Below are positions 26,559 to 35,700 of a DNA stretch of 64,000 bases, piece after piece. Position 1 is the first letter of the stretch. Each line of letters starts with the position of its first letter. The position numbers and the translations under genes were made by a program. Source of the DNA: Flavobacterium sp. SM15 (GTDB lineage: Bacteria > Bacteroidota > Bacteroidia > Flavobacteriales > Flavobacteriaceae); NCBI RefSeq assembly GCF_022012335.1, contig NZ_JAKLTO010000004.1:287642-351641 (forward strand). Reading direction: 5' to 3'. The notes under the pieces were generated by a model. That model had not been told where the DNA came from. It saw only the letters and a list, made by a program, of their open reading frames with translations, and ran no database searches.

Positions 26559-27596
26559 TTAGTTTGTTTCGTTAATTTCGTTGATTGATTTTTTCATCTT
26601 ATGAATATCGTCCACTATTTTTGGAAGATTTTTAAAATGAACGTAGGATTTATTAAAATCACCATATCCAAAAGCAGGACTACCCTGAATCACTTCTCCG
26701 TCTTTAATACTTCTTCCTACACCGGATTGTGCCTGGATACGAACATTGTTCCCTATGGTGATATGGCCAACGATTCCAACCTGACCGCCAATCATACAAT
26801 TTTTACCGATTTTGGTTGAACCCGCAACACCTGTTTGTGAAGCGATTACAGTATTTTCACCAATTTCAACATTATGAGCAATTTGAATCTGATTATCCAG
26901 CTTCACTCCTTTTCTGATAATTGTCGATCCTAAAGTTGCTCGGTCAATGGTTGAACATGCACCAATTTCAACATTATCTTCAATAATCACATTTCCTATT
27001 TGAGGCACTTTGGAATAGGTTCCATCTTCTTGTGGAGCAAAACCAAAACCGTCTGAACCGATAATGGTTCCGGAATGAATTGTACAGTTTTTACCGATTT
27101 CCGACTCAGAATAAATACGTGCTCCGGCAAAAAGAACCGTTCCGTCACCTATTATAACATTATCTCCAACAAAGCTGTTCGGATAAATTTTTACGTTATT
27201 TCCAATGGATACATTTTTTCCGATGTAACAAAAACTGCCTAAATAAAGGTTTTCTCCATAAGTTACATTTTCAGAAATAACGGAAGGCTGCTCAATTCCT
27301 GACTTCATCAGTTTTACCTGATTGTAATATTCTAAAAGTTTGGAAAAGGATTTATAAGCGTCATCAACCTTAATTAAAGTGGTCGAAATAGCTTGCTCCG
27401 GTTCAAAGGTATTGTTTACTATTGTTATTGTAGCCTTTGTAGTATATATGTGGTTCAGATATTTAGGGTTAGCTAAAAAAGTTAAAGACCCTTCTGTTCC
27501 CTCTTCGATTTTTGCTAATTTATAAACTTCCGCTGAAGGATTTCCAACGACCTCACCCTCTAAAATACCTGCAATTTGTTCTGCTGTAAATTTCAT
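26559..27596 (-). CDS. lpxD: UDP-3-O-acylglucosamine N-acyltransferase
   Basis: The 345-residue enzyme performs the third step of lipid A synthesis. The N-terminal uridine-binding domain is followed by hexapeptide repeats with the catalytic segment NQIQIAHNVEIG and a second active-site His in GIVGHITIGNN. It is the first gene of the operon lpxD, lpxC-fabZ, lpxA, efp, lpxD paralogue, NTF2-like. A TATTTTTG box (minus strand, 27700-27693) would give a leader of about 90 bases. Confidence 0.95.
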   Translation of the reverse strand: MKFTAEQIAGILEGEVVGNPSAEVYKLAKIEEGTEGSLTFLANPKYLNHIYTTKATITIVNNTFEPEQAISTTLIKVDDAYKSFSKLLEYYNQVKLMKSGIEQPSVISENVTYGENLYLGSFCYIGKNVSIGNNVKIYPNSFVGDNVIIGDGTVLFAGARIYSESEIGKNCTIHSGTIIGSDGFGFAPQEDGTYSKVPQIGNVIIEDNVEIGACSTIDRATLGSTIIRKGVKLDNQIQIAHNVEIGENTVIASQTGVAGSTKIGKNCMIGGQVGIVGHITIGNNVRIQAQSGVGRSIKDGEVIQGSPAFGYGDFNKSYVHFKNLPKIVDDIHKMKKSINEINETN

Positions 27597-27717
27597 CTTA
27601 TAACATTTAATTTCCCATCGGTATAAGATGGAACCCTCTAATTTTCAATTTGGTCTTTTGCACCATGCTTTTAGTTCGGCTCATTTATCCGACAAAAATA
27701 TAAAATTTAATTTATTT

Positions 27718-28953
27718 TTAAGTTTCCAGTAACACTTTTGGGTAACAGATAAAATATTTGGTTACAGGTTTTGATAATGCTTTCAAGTGTAATTGGTCGG
27801 AGGCTTCCACTACATCTTCTATTGTTCGGTCTTTTTTCAGAATGTGAATAGGCTCACTTGATTTATTATAAGCCTGATTTTTTAGTTTGCCTTTAAACAC
27901 AAAATATTCAGCTTCTTTTTCGCTTAGTGAGAACTTCTCCATATAACGTGATTTTAACAAATTCAATTGTGCTTTATCCACTTTATCCTCCATCATCTGG
28001 ATTTTGAGCAAATCACGGTTTATAATCATCGAACTCAAGCTCGACAACACATAATCATCATTAAACTGCCATGATTTTATAGCGCTTATAATGTCGAAAT
28101 CGTCTAACAAAGCAAATCGTTTTAAAATTTCTGGAGCAAAATCATCAAGAGTTATCTTATTCTGCATAAAAAACTGCAATGGTTCACTACAGGGCAAAAC
28201 GATACCTTTCTGGGTTATTTCTTTTGCTCTTTTAAGAATTTTTGTAAGAATTAGCTCGGCAACAACTCCGGTTTTATGCAAATAAGCTTGCCAATACATT
28301 AAACGGCGGGCTACCAAAAATTTTTCTACAGAATAAATTCCTTTTTCTTCTATAACCAGAATATCGTTTTCCACATTCATCATCTGAATAAGACGTTCCG
28401 AATTGATGTTCCCTTCGGCAACTCCGCTATAAAAACTATCGCGTTTTAGATAATCCATACGGTCCATATCTAACTGACTGGAAATAAGTTGCAGCATGAA
28501 CTTTCTGTGATAATCCCCTCTAAAAATTTGAATGGCTAAGGATAATTTTCCGTCAAATTCTGCATTAAGCTGATTCATGAAAAGCAGTGAAATTTCTTCG
28601 TGATGCACATCTTCAACTATACTATGCTCCATAGCATGGGAGAAAGGCCCGTGACCAATGTCGTGCAATAAAATGGCAATATAAAGCGCAGTTTCTTCTT
28701 CCATAGAGATTTCAACTTCTTTAAAACGAAGTGTTTGCACAGCCTTTTGCATCAAATGCATACAACCCAGCGCATGATGAAATCGCGTGTGATGCGCTCC
28801 CGGATAAACAAGATAAGACATCCCCATTTGAGAAATACGTCGAAGTCTCTGAAAATAAGGATGTTGTATTAAATCGTAAACTAAAGTATTGGGAATGGTT
28901 ATAAAACCATAGATCGGATCGTTAAGGATTTTAAGTTTATTAATCTGACTCAC
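27718..28953 (-). CDS. HD-domain phosphohydrolase (dGTPase/SAMHD1-like), GTG start
   Basis: The 411-residue protein shows the HD metal motif: FHHALGCMHLM, then LLHDIGHGPFSHAME and a later conserved Asp in SQLDMDRMDYLKRDSFY. This is the pattern of the SAMHD1-like branch of HD hydrolases, which act on nucleoside triphosphates or ppGpp-like substrates. The start must be GTG at 28953, because the codon directly upstream is an in-frame TAA. A TATATTTG box (minus strand 28980-28973) is 20 bp above. It is convergent with nothing; lpxD begins 121 bp downstream. Confidence 0.9.
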   Translation of the reverse strand: MSQINKLKILNDPIYGFITIPNTLVYDLIQHPYFQRLRRISQMGMSYLVYPGAHHTRFHHALGCMHLMQKAVQTLRFKEVEISMEEETALYIAILLHDIGHGPFSHAMEHSIVEDVHHEEISLLFMNQLNAEFDGKLSLAIQIFRGDYHRKFMLQLISSQLDMDRMDYLKRDSFYSGVAEGNINSERLIQMMNVENDILVIEEKGIYSVEKFLVARRLMYWQAYLHKTGVVAELILTKILKRAKEITQKGIVLPCSEPLQFFMQNKITLDDFAPEILKRFALLDDFDIISAIKSWQFNDDYVLSSLSSMIINRDLLKIQMMEDKVDKAQLNLLKSRYMEKFSLSEKEAEYFVFKGKLKNQAYNKSSEPIHILKKDRTIEDVVEASDQLHLKALSKPVTKYFICYPKVLLET

Positions 28954-29024
28954 TTAAATAATGGATTTACTACAAATATAAAAATATGCAGCCAATTATT
29001 TGATTAATTTGAATATTTATAAAC

Positions 29025-29411
29025 TTACGAACCCCCAGTAATTGATCCTGCTCTATCATTTATATAGTATTCTTCTGTATCCCTATTCGATTTACTGAAT
29101 AAAGTAACACCAACTAGACTGTCGTTAATCCACTTGTATTCAGCATATTCATAATCTTTATCGGTTCCATAAATTGGACCACGATTGCATTTAATAGCAC
29201 TATTTTCTTCGCGATAAACTCTTGTAAGATAGCCGCCACCTGGAACATTTACGCGATACACCTCAATATCTTTATTTTTGAAATTACTTAACTGAGATTT
29301 TGTTTCCCAATCTTTTACATAACGTACATCTTTCACTTTAATTCTTTTTGGATCATTAGTTGTGAAAGTTGAACATAATAAAGAAACTATAATAAGTAGA
29401 AATGTTTTCAT
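29025..29411 (-). CDS. Secreted hypothetical protein, 128 aa
   Basis: An N-terminal signal peptide (FLLIIVSLLCSTF) is followed by a beta-rich mature part with a Gly-rich turn (NVPGGGYLTRVYRE) and a C-terminal NDRAGSITGGS tail. No family is recognised. It lies alone, 71 bp below the HD gene start on the same strand, with an untranscribed-looking 232-bp spacer upstream. It is probably a periplasmic or surface protein. Confidence 0.65.
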   Translation of the reverse strand: MKTFLLIIVSLLCSTFTTNDPKRIKVKDVRYVKDWETKSQLSNFKNKDIEVYRVNVPGGGYLTRVYREENSAIKCNRGPIYGTDKDYEYAEYKWINDSLVGVTLFSKSNRDTEEYYINDRAGSITGGS

Positions 29412-29608
29412 ATCTCTCTGTTTTTAAACGTTATACATACTAATTTACGCAGTATTTATCTCACAGAGTATTTTTTCCGATGAGTATATGATTAATACGA
29501 CAAACTACATTTTAATAGATTTACAATGAATTTATCTTTCAACAACAACTATATTGATAAAACAGAACTAACTTATTAAAAATCAGCGAATTAAAAATTC
29601 ATATTAAG

Positions 29609-29616
29609 TAACTTTG
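29609..29616 (+). promoter_or_regulatory. Candidate -7 box of the cupin gene
   Basis: TAACTTTG matches TAnnTTTG and lies 27 bp before the ATG at 29644. No TTG is found at the expected upstream distance, so confidence is low. Confidence 0.4.
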
Positions 29617-29643
29617 TAAAACACTTTAAAAAGAAAAATTGCT

Positions 29644-30042
29644 ATGAAAAATGTACTACAAACAATAGCAAAAGGAACAATTGTCTTTTTACTATTTTCA
29701 ACAGGTTTATTGGCTCAAGACATGAAACATGATAATCATAAAATGGGTCATGATTTGGCAGACAATAAAATTCTTCATGCTGTAGAAGTCACTTTGCAAC
29801 CTGGTGAAAAAACTGGTTTACACACCCATCCGGCTCACTTTTTCTATGCTTTATCAGATGGAAAACTACTTATTCATTATCAAGACGGCAAAGATGAACT
29901 TATGGAATTAAAGACTGGCGAGAACGGATACAGTGAACCTGAACGCCCTCACATGACTGAAAATGTAGGAACTGCACCCGTTAAGTTTCTATTGGTTGAA
30001 TTAAAAGAACATCCTTACAAACCAGAAAAAGCAAAAAAATAG
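29644..30042 (+). CDS. Secreted cupin-domain protein
   Basis: A signal peptide (residues 1-24) precedes a single cupin: LQPGEKTGLHTHPAHFFYALSDGKLLIHY carries the His-x-His metal pair and the second motif with ERPHMTENVG. The 132-residue size is usual for a one-domain cupin. Substrate is not predictable. It stands between AT-rich spacers, upstream of porX by 144 bp. The basic Lys-rich tail is unusual but short. Confidence 0.85.
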   Translation: MKNVLQTIAKGTIVFLLFSTGLLAQDMKHDNHKMGHDLADNKILHAVEVTLQPGEKTGLHTHPAHFFYALSDGKLLIHYQDGKDELMELKTGENGYSEPERPHMTENVGTAPVKFLLVELKEHPYKPEKAKK

Positions 30043-30185
30043 CGTTAAATTTTATCAAAATTGATCTTCCAAAAATTGAGAGAGTATTTTTATTGTGTTT
30101 TGAAACTTCTTTTTTACAATAATTTTAACCACATTCCGTTGATAAAACCATAAATTGCATTCTAAATTTTAACAACACATCATTT

Positions 30186-31739
30186 ATGAGCCAGATAAAA
30201 ATTCTTTGGGTAGACGACGAAATCGATTTACTAAAACCACACATCTTATTCCTTGAGAAAAAGGGTTACAACGTAACAACCTGTAATAATGGTCAAGATG
30301 CTGTAGAGCTCTTTGATGATGATAACTTTGATATTGTTTTCCTGGATGAGAATATGCCCGGATTAAGTGGTTTGGAAACTTTATCGGAAATTAAAGAAAA
30401 AAAATCGGCCACTCCGGTAATTATGATTACCAAAAGCGAGGAAGAATACATCATGGAAGAAGCAATTGGTTCAAAAATAGCCGATTACCTTATCAAGCCG
30501 GTTAATCCGAATCAAATTTTACTGAGCCTAAAGAAAAATCTTGATCATTCCAGATTGGTTTCTGAAAAAACCACATTGGATTATCAGAAAGAATTTCGAA
30601 AAATAGCGATGGACATGGCCATGGTAAACAGCTATGAAGATTGGATTGAACTATACAAACGCTTAATTTTCTGGGAAATAGAATTAGAAAACATTGAAGA
30701 CCAAAGCATGGTTGAAATCCTGGAGAGCCAGAAATTGGAAGCCAATTCGCAATTCGGTAAGTTTATCGAGAAAAATTATCAGGACTGGATTGCTTCCGAT
30801 CAGGGCCGCCCTATCCTATCCCATGAATTATTCCGAAAATTGGTTGTTCCCGAACTGAGAAAAAAAGACAAACCAATTTTATTTGTAGTTATTGACAATT
30901 TGCGTTACGATCAATGGAAAGCCTTTGAAAGCGTGGTAAACAATCACTACAAATTGGAAAAGGAAACGCCTTATATGTCGATTCTACCAACTGCGACACA
31001 GTATGCCCGTAACGCGATTTTCTCGGGATTACTTCCTATTGACATGGAAAAAACTTTGCCTCAATACTGGAAAAACGACATTGATGAAGGTGGTAAAAAC
31101 CTATACGAAGCCGAATTTTTAACCGAACAATTAAAACGTCTTCGAATGGATATCAAGCAGGAATATTATAAAATCACCAACTTTAAAGACGGTAAAAAAC
31201 TGGTTGATAACTTCAAAACATTAAAATCGAACGATTTGACAACGGTAGTCTACAACTTCGTAGACATGCTTTCCCACGCTAAAACCGAAATGGATGTTGT
31301 TAAAGAATTGGCTTCTAATGACAAAGCTTATCGATCATTAACTTTGAGCTGGTTTAGAAATTCACCTTTATTGGAAATTATCCAACAAGCACAACAGCAA
31401 GGTTTTCGTTTGATTTTAACCACAGATCACGGAACCATCAACTGTAAAAACCCTTCAAAAGTTATTGGAGATAAAAATACAAGCTTAAATCTTCGTTACA
31501 AAACCGGTCGAAGTTTAACTTATGAAGACAAAGATGTTTATGCCGTAAAAGATCCTAAAAAGATTGGTTTGCCGGCAATTAACATGAGTAGTTCTTTTAT
31601 TTTTGCTAAAAACGATCTGTTCTTGGCTTATGTAAACAACTACAACCATTATGTGAGTTATTACAGAAATACCTACCAACACGGCGGGATTTCACTTGAA
31701 GAAATGATTATTCCGTTTCTTGTTTTAGAACCGCGATAA
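30186..31739 (+). CDS. porX: PorX, type IX secretion response regulator with PglZ domain
   Basis: The 517-residue protein has an N-terminal receiver domain (acidic pair WVDDE at 8-12, phospho-acceptor Asp54 in VFLDENMPG, Lys in IADYLIKPVN) and a C-terminal PglZ-type phosphodiesterase/alkaline-phosphatase-fold domain (FVVIDNLRYDQWK, ILPTATQYARNAIFSGLLP, LTTDHGTINC with metal His). That combination is PorX, which with the kinase PorY regulates type IX secretion in Bacteroidetes. It is the first of the conserved neighbourhood porX, tsaE, ald. A weak TTG-N21-TAAATTTT promoter is seen at 30139-30170. Confidence 0.95.
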   Translation: MSQIKILWVDDEIDLLKPHILFLEKKGYNVTTCNNGQDAVELFDDDNFDIVFLDENMPGLSGLETLSEIKEKKSATPVIMITKSEEEYIMEEAIGSKIADYLIKPVNPNQILLSLKKNLDHSRLVSEKTTLDYQKEFRKIAMDMAMVNSYEDWIELYKRLIFWEIELENIEDQSMVEILESQKLEANSQFGKFIEKNYQDWIASDQGRPILSHELFRKLVVPELRKKDKPILFVVIDNLRYDQWKAFESVVNNHYKLEKETPYMSILPTATQYARNAIFSGLLPIDMEKTLPQYWKNDIDEGGKNLYEAEFLTEQLKRLRMDIKQEYYKITNFKDGKKLVDNFKTLKSNDLTTVVYNFVDMLSHAKTEMDVVKELASNDKAYRSLTLSWFRNSPLLEIIQQAQQQGFRLILTTDHGTINCKNPSKVIGDKNTSLNLRYKTGRSLTYEDKDVYAVKDPKKIGLPAINMSSSFIFAKNDLFLAYVNNYNHYVSYYRNTYQHGGISLEEMIIPFLVLEPR

Positions 31740-31780
31740 TCTGTTTTTAATAGATTTTTTACAATTGTAGGAATTAGTCT

Positions 31781-31809
31781 TTGAAATTATGTAGTTTTCA
31801 CTACATTTG
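31781..31809 (+). promoter_or_regulatory. Promoter of tsaE-ald with overlapping palindrome
   Basis: TTG (31781-31783), an 18-nt spacer and TACATTTG (31802-31809). The perfect inverted repeat ATGTAGT-TTTC-ACTACAT (31789-31806) spans the spacer and the -7 box, as expected for a repressor site. Confidence 0.6.
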
Positions 31810-31837
31810 GTAACGAAGATTAATTCCTCTTTTTTAT

Positions 31838-32257
31838 ATGAGTAACCCGTTGGAAATCACCTTTACACTAGACGAAATACAAGACGTTGCCCGAAAAATA
31901 CTTTCACAGCCTTTAAAAAAAGTAATCACTTTTCATGCGGAAATGGGAGCGGGAAAAACCACATTCATTAAAGCCCTTTCACAGCAATTGGGCGTGGAAA
32001 ACATGACTTCGAGCCCTACTTTTTCACTTGTTAACGAATACGAAACCGCTGATGGTGAAATCGTTTATCATTTTGATTTGTATCGGCTAAATTCTGAAGA
32101 AGAAGCTTATGATATGGGAATTGACGAGTATTTTTATTCCGGCAATTGGTGTTTTATCGAATGGCCTGAAAAAACCCCAAATCTTATTCCGTTAGATCAT
32201 GCTTCCATTCATATTAAGCAACTTCCTAACGGCAGTAGGGTTTTGACACTTAAATAA
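31838..32257 (+). CDS. tsaE: tRNA threonylcarbamoyladenosine biosynthesis ATPase
   Basis: The 139-residue P-loop protein joins TsaB and TsaD in making t6A37. The Walker A motif EMGAGKTTFIKAL and the following TSSPTFSLVNEYE are diagnostic, as are HFDLYRL and the C-terminal FIEWPEK. It is 98 bp below porX with its own promoter and 53 bp above ald. Confidence 0.95.
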   Translation: MSNPLEITFTLDEIQDVARKILSQPLKKVITFHAEMGAGKTTFIKALSQQLGVENMTSSPTFSLVNEYETADGEIVYHFDLYRLNSEEEAYDMGIDEYFYSGNWCFIEWPEKTPNLIPLDHASIHIKQLPNGSRVLTLK

Positions 32258-32310
32258 CACACAGATCAGCTATTTTTTCGTAACTTGGACAAAACAATCA
32301 CAACACCATC

Positions 32311-33504
32311 ATGCCAATAACACCTTTTACCTCGCAACAATTGATTCCGCAAGAGGAGAAATTGGAAGTAATGAAGCATAAAAGTCAGCTTTTCATCGGG
32401 ATTCCTAAAGAAACCTGTTATCAGGAACGACGTATCTGTCTTACTCCTGATGCTGTAAATTCACTTGCTTCGCACGGACACAGAGTTTTGCTGGAAGCTG
32501 GTGCCGGTGCAAGTGCGAGTTATTCCGATAAAGAATACAGTGATGCTGGTGCGGAAATTACAAGTGATACTAAAAAAGTCTTCAGTTGCCCGATGCTTTT
32601 AAAAGTGGAACCGCCTACTTTGGAAGAAATCGAAATGATCAATCCGCAAACGATTGTTATTTCAGCGTTACAGATAAAAACTCAGAAAAAAACCTATTTC
32701 GAAGCTTTAGCCACTAAGAGAATCACTTCTTTAGCTTTTGAATTCATTAAAGATGAGGACGGTTCATTCCCGGCAGTACGCTCCTTATCGGAAATAGCCG
32801 GAACAGCTTCGGTTTTAATCGCAGCAGAGTTAATGATCAACCAATCCATCGGAAAAGGGTTATTGTTCGGAAATATTACAGGTGTTCGCCCTACGGAAAT
32901 TGTTATTCTAGGCTCCGGAACCGTTGCGGAATATGCAGCAAGAACCGCCCTAGGTTTAGGCGCAAGCGTAAAAGTGTTCGATAATTCCATCACGAAACTT
33001 CGTCGATTGCAAAATGCTTTGAATCAACCTATTTTTACTTCTACCATTCAGGAAAAATCATTATTGAAATCATTGATGCGTTGTGATGTTGCCATCGGAG
33101 CTTTACGCGGAAACAACAGAACTCCAATTGTTGTGACCGAAACCATGGTGGAACACATGAAAAAAGGCGCTGTAATTGTCGATGTTAGTATTGATACCGG
33201 AGGTTGTTTTGAAACCTCAGAAATCACAACCCACGAGAAGCCAACGTACATCAAATACAATGTAATTCATTATTGCGTTCCAAACATCCCTTCACGCTAT
33301 TCTAAAACAGCTTCAATGACCATAAGCAATATCATCACTCCTTTCCTATTGCAAATTGCTGATGACGGAGGAATTGAAAGTGCTATTCGTTGCAATCGCG
33401 GCTTAAAAAACGGAGTATATATGTATCACGGGCTTTTAACCAACAAATCCATAGCAGATTGGTTTAATATCGAATACCGTGATATTAATTTGATTGTGTT
33501 TTAG
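32311..33504 (+). CDS. ald: Alanine dehydrogenase / NAD(P)-binding family protein
   Basis: The 397-residue protein has the alanine dehydrogenase / transhydrogenase N-terminal domain (IGIPKETCYQERRICLTPDAV) and a Rossmann domain with VILGSGTVAEYAART. It interconverts L-alanine and pyruvate with NAD. The Bacteroidetes form is a little longer at the N-terminus and diverges from the well-studied Bacillus enzymes, so the exact amino acid is less certain. It lies 53 bp below tsaE and is probably co-transcribed. Confidence 0.88.
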   Translation: MPITPFTSQQLIPQEEKLEVMKHKSQLFIGIPKETCYQERRICLTPDAVNSLASHGHRVLLEAGAGASASYSDKEYSDAGAEITSDTKKVFSCPMLLKVEPPTLEEIEMINPQTIVISALQIKTQKKTYFEALATKRITSLAFEFIKDEDGSFPAVRSLSEIAGTASVLIAAELMINQSIGKGLLFGNITGVRPTEIVILGSGTVAEYAARTALGLGASVKVFDNSITKLRRLQNALNQPIFTSTIQEKSLLKSLMRCDVAIGALRGNNRTPIVVTETMVEHMKKGAVIVDVSIDTGGCFETSEITTHEKPTYIKYNVIHYCVPNIPSRYSKTASMTISNIITPFLLQIADDGGIESAIRCNRGLKNGVYMYHGLLTNKSIADWFNIEYRDINLIVF

Positions 33505-33515
33505 GCAATCGCAAT

Positions 33516-33542
33516 TTGTTTGCTTACTTTTGCCCAAAATAA
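33516..33542 (+). promoter_or_regulatory. Candidate promoter of the DUF4258 gene
   Basis: TTG (33516-33518), 16-nt spacer, TACTTTTG (33535-33542), seven bases before the ATG at 33549. The spacer is one base shorter than usual. Confidence 0.45.
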
Positions 33543-33548
33543 AATACC

Positions 33549-33923
33549 ATGAAATTTGCACATCGTTTAGCTTATTATCTTTTCGGACTACTTTTAGGAG
33601 GAATGTTTTTGGTTTTCTTTTTTCAGAAGAAAAAGACAGAATTCTGTTATATGCCAAATTGCAGGGTTTTGAAAGACTTACGCAGTAAACCTCTTGAAAT
33701 TTCAAAAGAAGCTCAATCTAAACTGAATGAAAAATGGGTTACTATGGAAGACATAAAGGCCTGTTTGGAAAATGGCGATGTAGATTTTTCAAAAAGCAAT
33801 CAACCTTTAGATAATGGGAAATTATACATTATCGAAGGCAAAAACACTAAGAATGAAGACATTATTGTAGAAATGGTGAATAAAAGCGAAAGAGTTATGC
33901 TTAAAGACATCAAAAAACAATAA
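33549..33923 (+). CDS. DUF4258 domain protein with N-terminal membrane anchor
   Basis: The 124-residue protein has a membrane helix near residues 9-26 (YYLFGLLLGGMFLVFFF) followed by a short Cys-containing segment (EFCYMPNC) and a domain with the DUF4258 order of strands (WVTMEDIKACLENGDVDF, GKLYIIEGKN, IIVEMVN). DUF4258 is found near toxin-like RelE folds but here it is anchored and has no antitoxin partner. It is a single gene between ald and tRNA-Val. Confidence 0.8.
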   Translation: MKFAHRLAYYLFGLLLGGMFLVFFFQKKKTEFCYMPNCRVLKDLRSKPLEISKEAQSKLNEKWVTMEDIKACLENGDVDFSKSNQPLDNGKLYIIEGKNTKNEDIIVEMVNKSERVMLKDIKKQ

Positions 33924-33940
33924 AAATAGCCTTCTATTTC

Positions 33941-33970
33941 TTGTAAAATTAAATATTGCGTGTATATTTG
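33941..33970 (+). promoter_or_regulatory. Promoter of tRNA-Val
   Basis: TTG (33941-33943), 19-nt spacer, TATATTTG (33963-33970): an exact match to the Flavobacterium consensus, 11 bp before the first base of the tRNA. Confidence 0.8.
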
Positions 33971-33981
33971 CACACACATTA

Positions 33982-34059
33982 GGGCGATTAGCTCAGCTGG
34001 TTCAGAGCACCTCGTTTACACCGAGGGGGTCGGGGGTTCGAACCCCTCATCGCCCACCA
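33982..34059 (+). tRNA. tRNA-Val (anticodon TAC), CCA encoded
   Basis: The full cloverleaf is visible: acceptor GGGCGAT / ATCGCCC, D-arm GCTCAGCTGGTTCAGAGC, anticodon arm CCTCG-TTTACAC-CGAGG with anticodon TAC, T-arm GGGGG TTCGAAC CCCTC region, discriminator A and an encoded CCA. It is a single tRNA with its own promoter and terminator. Confidence 0.96.
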
Positions 34060-34063
34060 CTTT

Positions 34064-34091
34064 AAAGCACTTCAAATGAAGTGCTTTTTTT
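34064..34091 (+). terminator. Terminator of tRNA-Val
   Basis: Perfect 10-bp stem AAAGCACTTC / GAAGTGCTTT with loop AAAT and a T-run. Confidence 0.93.
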
Positions 34092-34138
34092 ATACACGAA
34101 TTTTCAAAAAATTACGTTAGTATTCAAAACCTAGTTTT

Positions 34139-34408
34139 ATGAAAAACAACCTATTACTAATTTCAGCTATCAACAGTTTTTTGGCTTCCCAATTTTTATT
34201 TTTTATTGATGAAGGCTATTATGATTTTCGTTGGATGATCAGTTTAGGAAATTGGATCGTATTCATCTTTTATTTCATAGTTTTGTTCGGACTGTTTTTA
34301 CTTGTGAATAAATTATTAAAAAGATACACGGCAAATACAGCCCTTTTATGCACTGTTGATTTAATCGTATTACCATTATTGTTTCTTACAATATTGTATT
34401 ATTGCTAA
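34139..34408 (+). CDS. Small membrane protein, 89 aa, unknown
   Basis: Three hydrophobic segments (about 5-22, 35-56 and 68-87) with few charged residues suggest an inner-membrane protein. No family is recognised. It is a single gene followed by a shared terminator with the proline dehydrogenase gene. Base composition matches its neighbours. It could be a real orphan gene or a fast-evolving one. Confidence 0.6.
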   Translation: MKNNLLLISAINSFLASQFLFFIDEGYYDFRWMISLGNWIVFIFYFIVLFGLFLLVNKLLKRYTANTALLCTVDLIVLPLLFLTILYYC

Positions 34409-34438
34409 AAAAAACTCCGAATTGCTTCGGAGTTTTCT
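34409..34438. terminator. Bidirectional terminator
   Basis: Perfect stem AAAACTCCGA / TCGGAGTTTT, six-base loop, A-run and T-run on either side. It serves the 34139 gene and the convergent proline dehydrogenase gene. Confidence 0.88.
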
Positions 34439-34439
34439 A

Positions 34440-35606
34440 TTATAATTTTCTTCTTTTCTTTTCGGTTTCCAGAAGCATCAACTCTCTTCCGGTTTGCCCA
34501 GCTACCGAAGTATTTTCCTGAGCACGACGAATTAAATAAGGCATCACATCGCGAACCGGTCCAAAAGGAAGGTATTTAGCAACATTATAGCCGTTTTCAG
34601 CTAAATTATAACTGATATTGTCACTCATTCCATACAACTGTCCGAACCAAATACGGTTATCGTTTTTGGAAATTCCTTTTTGCTGCATCAATTCCATCAA
34701 CTTATAAGAACTCAATTCGTTGTGCGTACCCGAAAAAATCGCCATTTTGTCAATAAACTGCATCATGTAATCAATACAAGCATCGTAGTTATCATCCGTA
34801 GCTTGTTTTGAGACGCAAATTGGGTTTTTATATCCTTTTTCCGCAGCTCTTTTGGCTTCTTTTTCCATATAAGCACCGCGAACTACTTTCATCCCTATAT
34901 GAAAACCTCCAGCTTTTGCTTGCTCATGCAGTTTCTTCAAATAATCCAAACGATCCCAACGATACATTTGCAACGTGTTAAAAATCAGCGCTTTTTCTTT
35001 ATTGTATTTACGCATCATTTCGGCAACCAAATCATCAGCAGCATCCTGCATCCAACTTTCTTCGGCATCGATTAAAATCATCACATCTTTTTCGAAAGCG
35101 GTTTTACAGATCACCTCGAAACGATTTACAATTCGCTCCCACTCTGCTTTCTCGCTCTCAGACAATGTTTGGTTCTCACCTACTTTTTCATACAAACTCA
35201 AACGTCCGACTCCGGTTGGTTTAAATACCGCAAAAGGAATTGCTTCTTTAGCTTTAGCAAATTCAATGGTTTTCAAAGTCATTTCTAAAGCGGAATCAAA
35301 CTGCGCTTCTTCTTCTTTACCTTCAACAGAATAATCCAAAACCGAAGAAACACGTTTTGTGTACATTTTATCAACCACTTTTAAACAGTCTTCTTCACTT
35401 ACCCCACCACAAAAATGATCAAAAACTGTACTTCTGATTATTCCTTCCACCGGAAGATGCAATTGCAAAGCAAAATTTGTTAGTGAAGTACCTATTTTTA
35501 CCAAGGACGGATTTCCAATCATCTTGAAAAGAAAATGTGCCCTGCCCAGTTCTCTGTTGTTTTTTAGAGCAAAAGCAACCTCAGTATTGTTGAATATTTT
35601 TTCCAT
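34440..35606 (-). CDS. Proline dehydrogenase
   Basis: I place the start at ATG 35606 (MEKIFNNTEVAFALKNN), giving 388 residues; a further 18 upstream codons lie over the promoter. This is the PutA-type FAD-binding TIM barrel that oxidises proline to pyrroline-5-carboxylate. Conserved segments are AVFKPTGVGR, DAEESWMQ, NTLQMYRWD, GMKVVRGAYMEKE, and the C-terminal YMPYLIRRAQENTSVAGQ-like end with Arg-Arg. The partner P5C dehydrogenase is not in the window. A TATATTTG box (minus strand 35636-35629) lies 23 bp above. Confidence 0.94.
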   Translation of the reverse strand: MEKIFNNTEVAFALKNNRELGRAHFLFKMIGNPSLVKIGTSLTNFALQLHLPVEGIIRSTVFDHFCGGVSEEDCLKVVDKMYTKRVSSVLDYSVEGKEEEAQFDSALEMTLKTIEFAKAKEAIPFAVFKPTGVGRLSLYEKVGENQTLSESEKAEWERIVNRFEVICKTAFEKDVMILIDAEESWMQDAADDLVAEMMRKYNKEKALIFNTLQMYRWDRLDYLKKLHEQAKAGGFHIGMKVVRGAYMEKEAKRAAEKGYKNPICVSKQATDDNYDACIDYMMQFIDKMAIFSGTHNELSSYKLMELMQQKGISKNDNRIWFGQLYGMSDNISYNLAENGYNVAKYLPFGPVRDVMPYLIRRAQENTSVAGQTGRELMLLETEKKRRKL

Positions 35607-35700
35607 TGTATTATTATAAATCGGTTTGCAAATATACGCAGTGATTGAAAAATATCTCATAAAAAATACCTTATTTTGCTCTACTTTAATATGATTTCAA

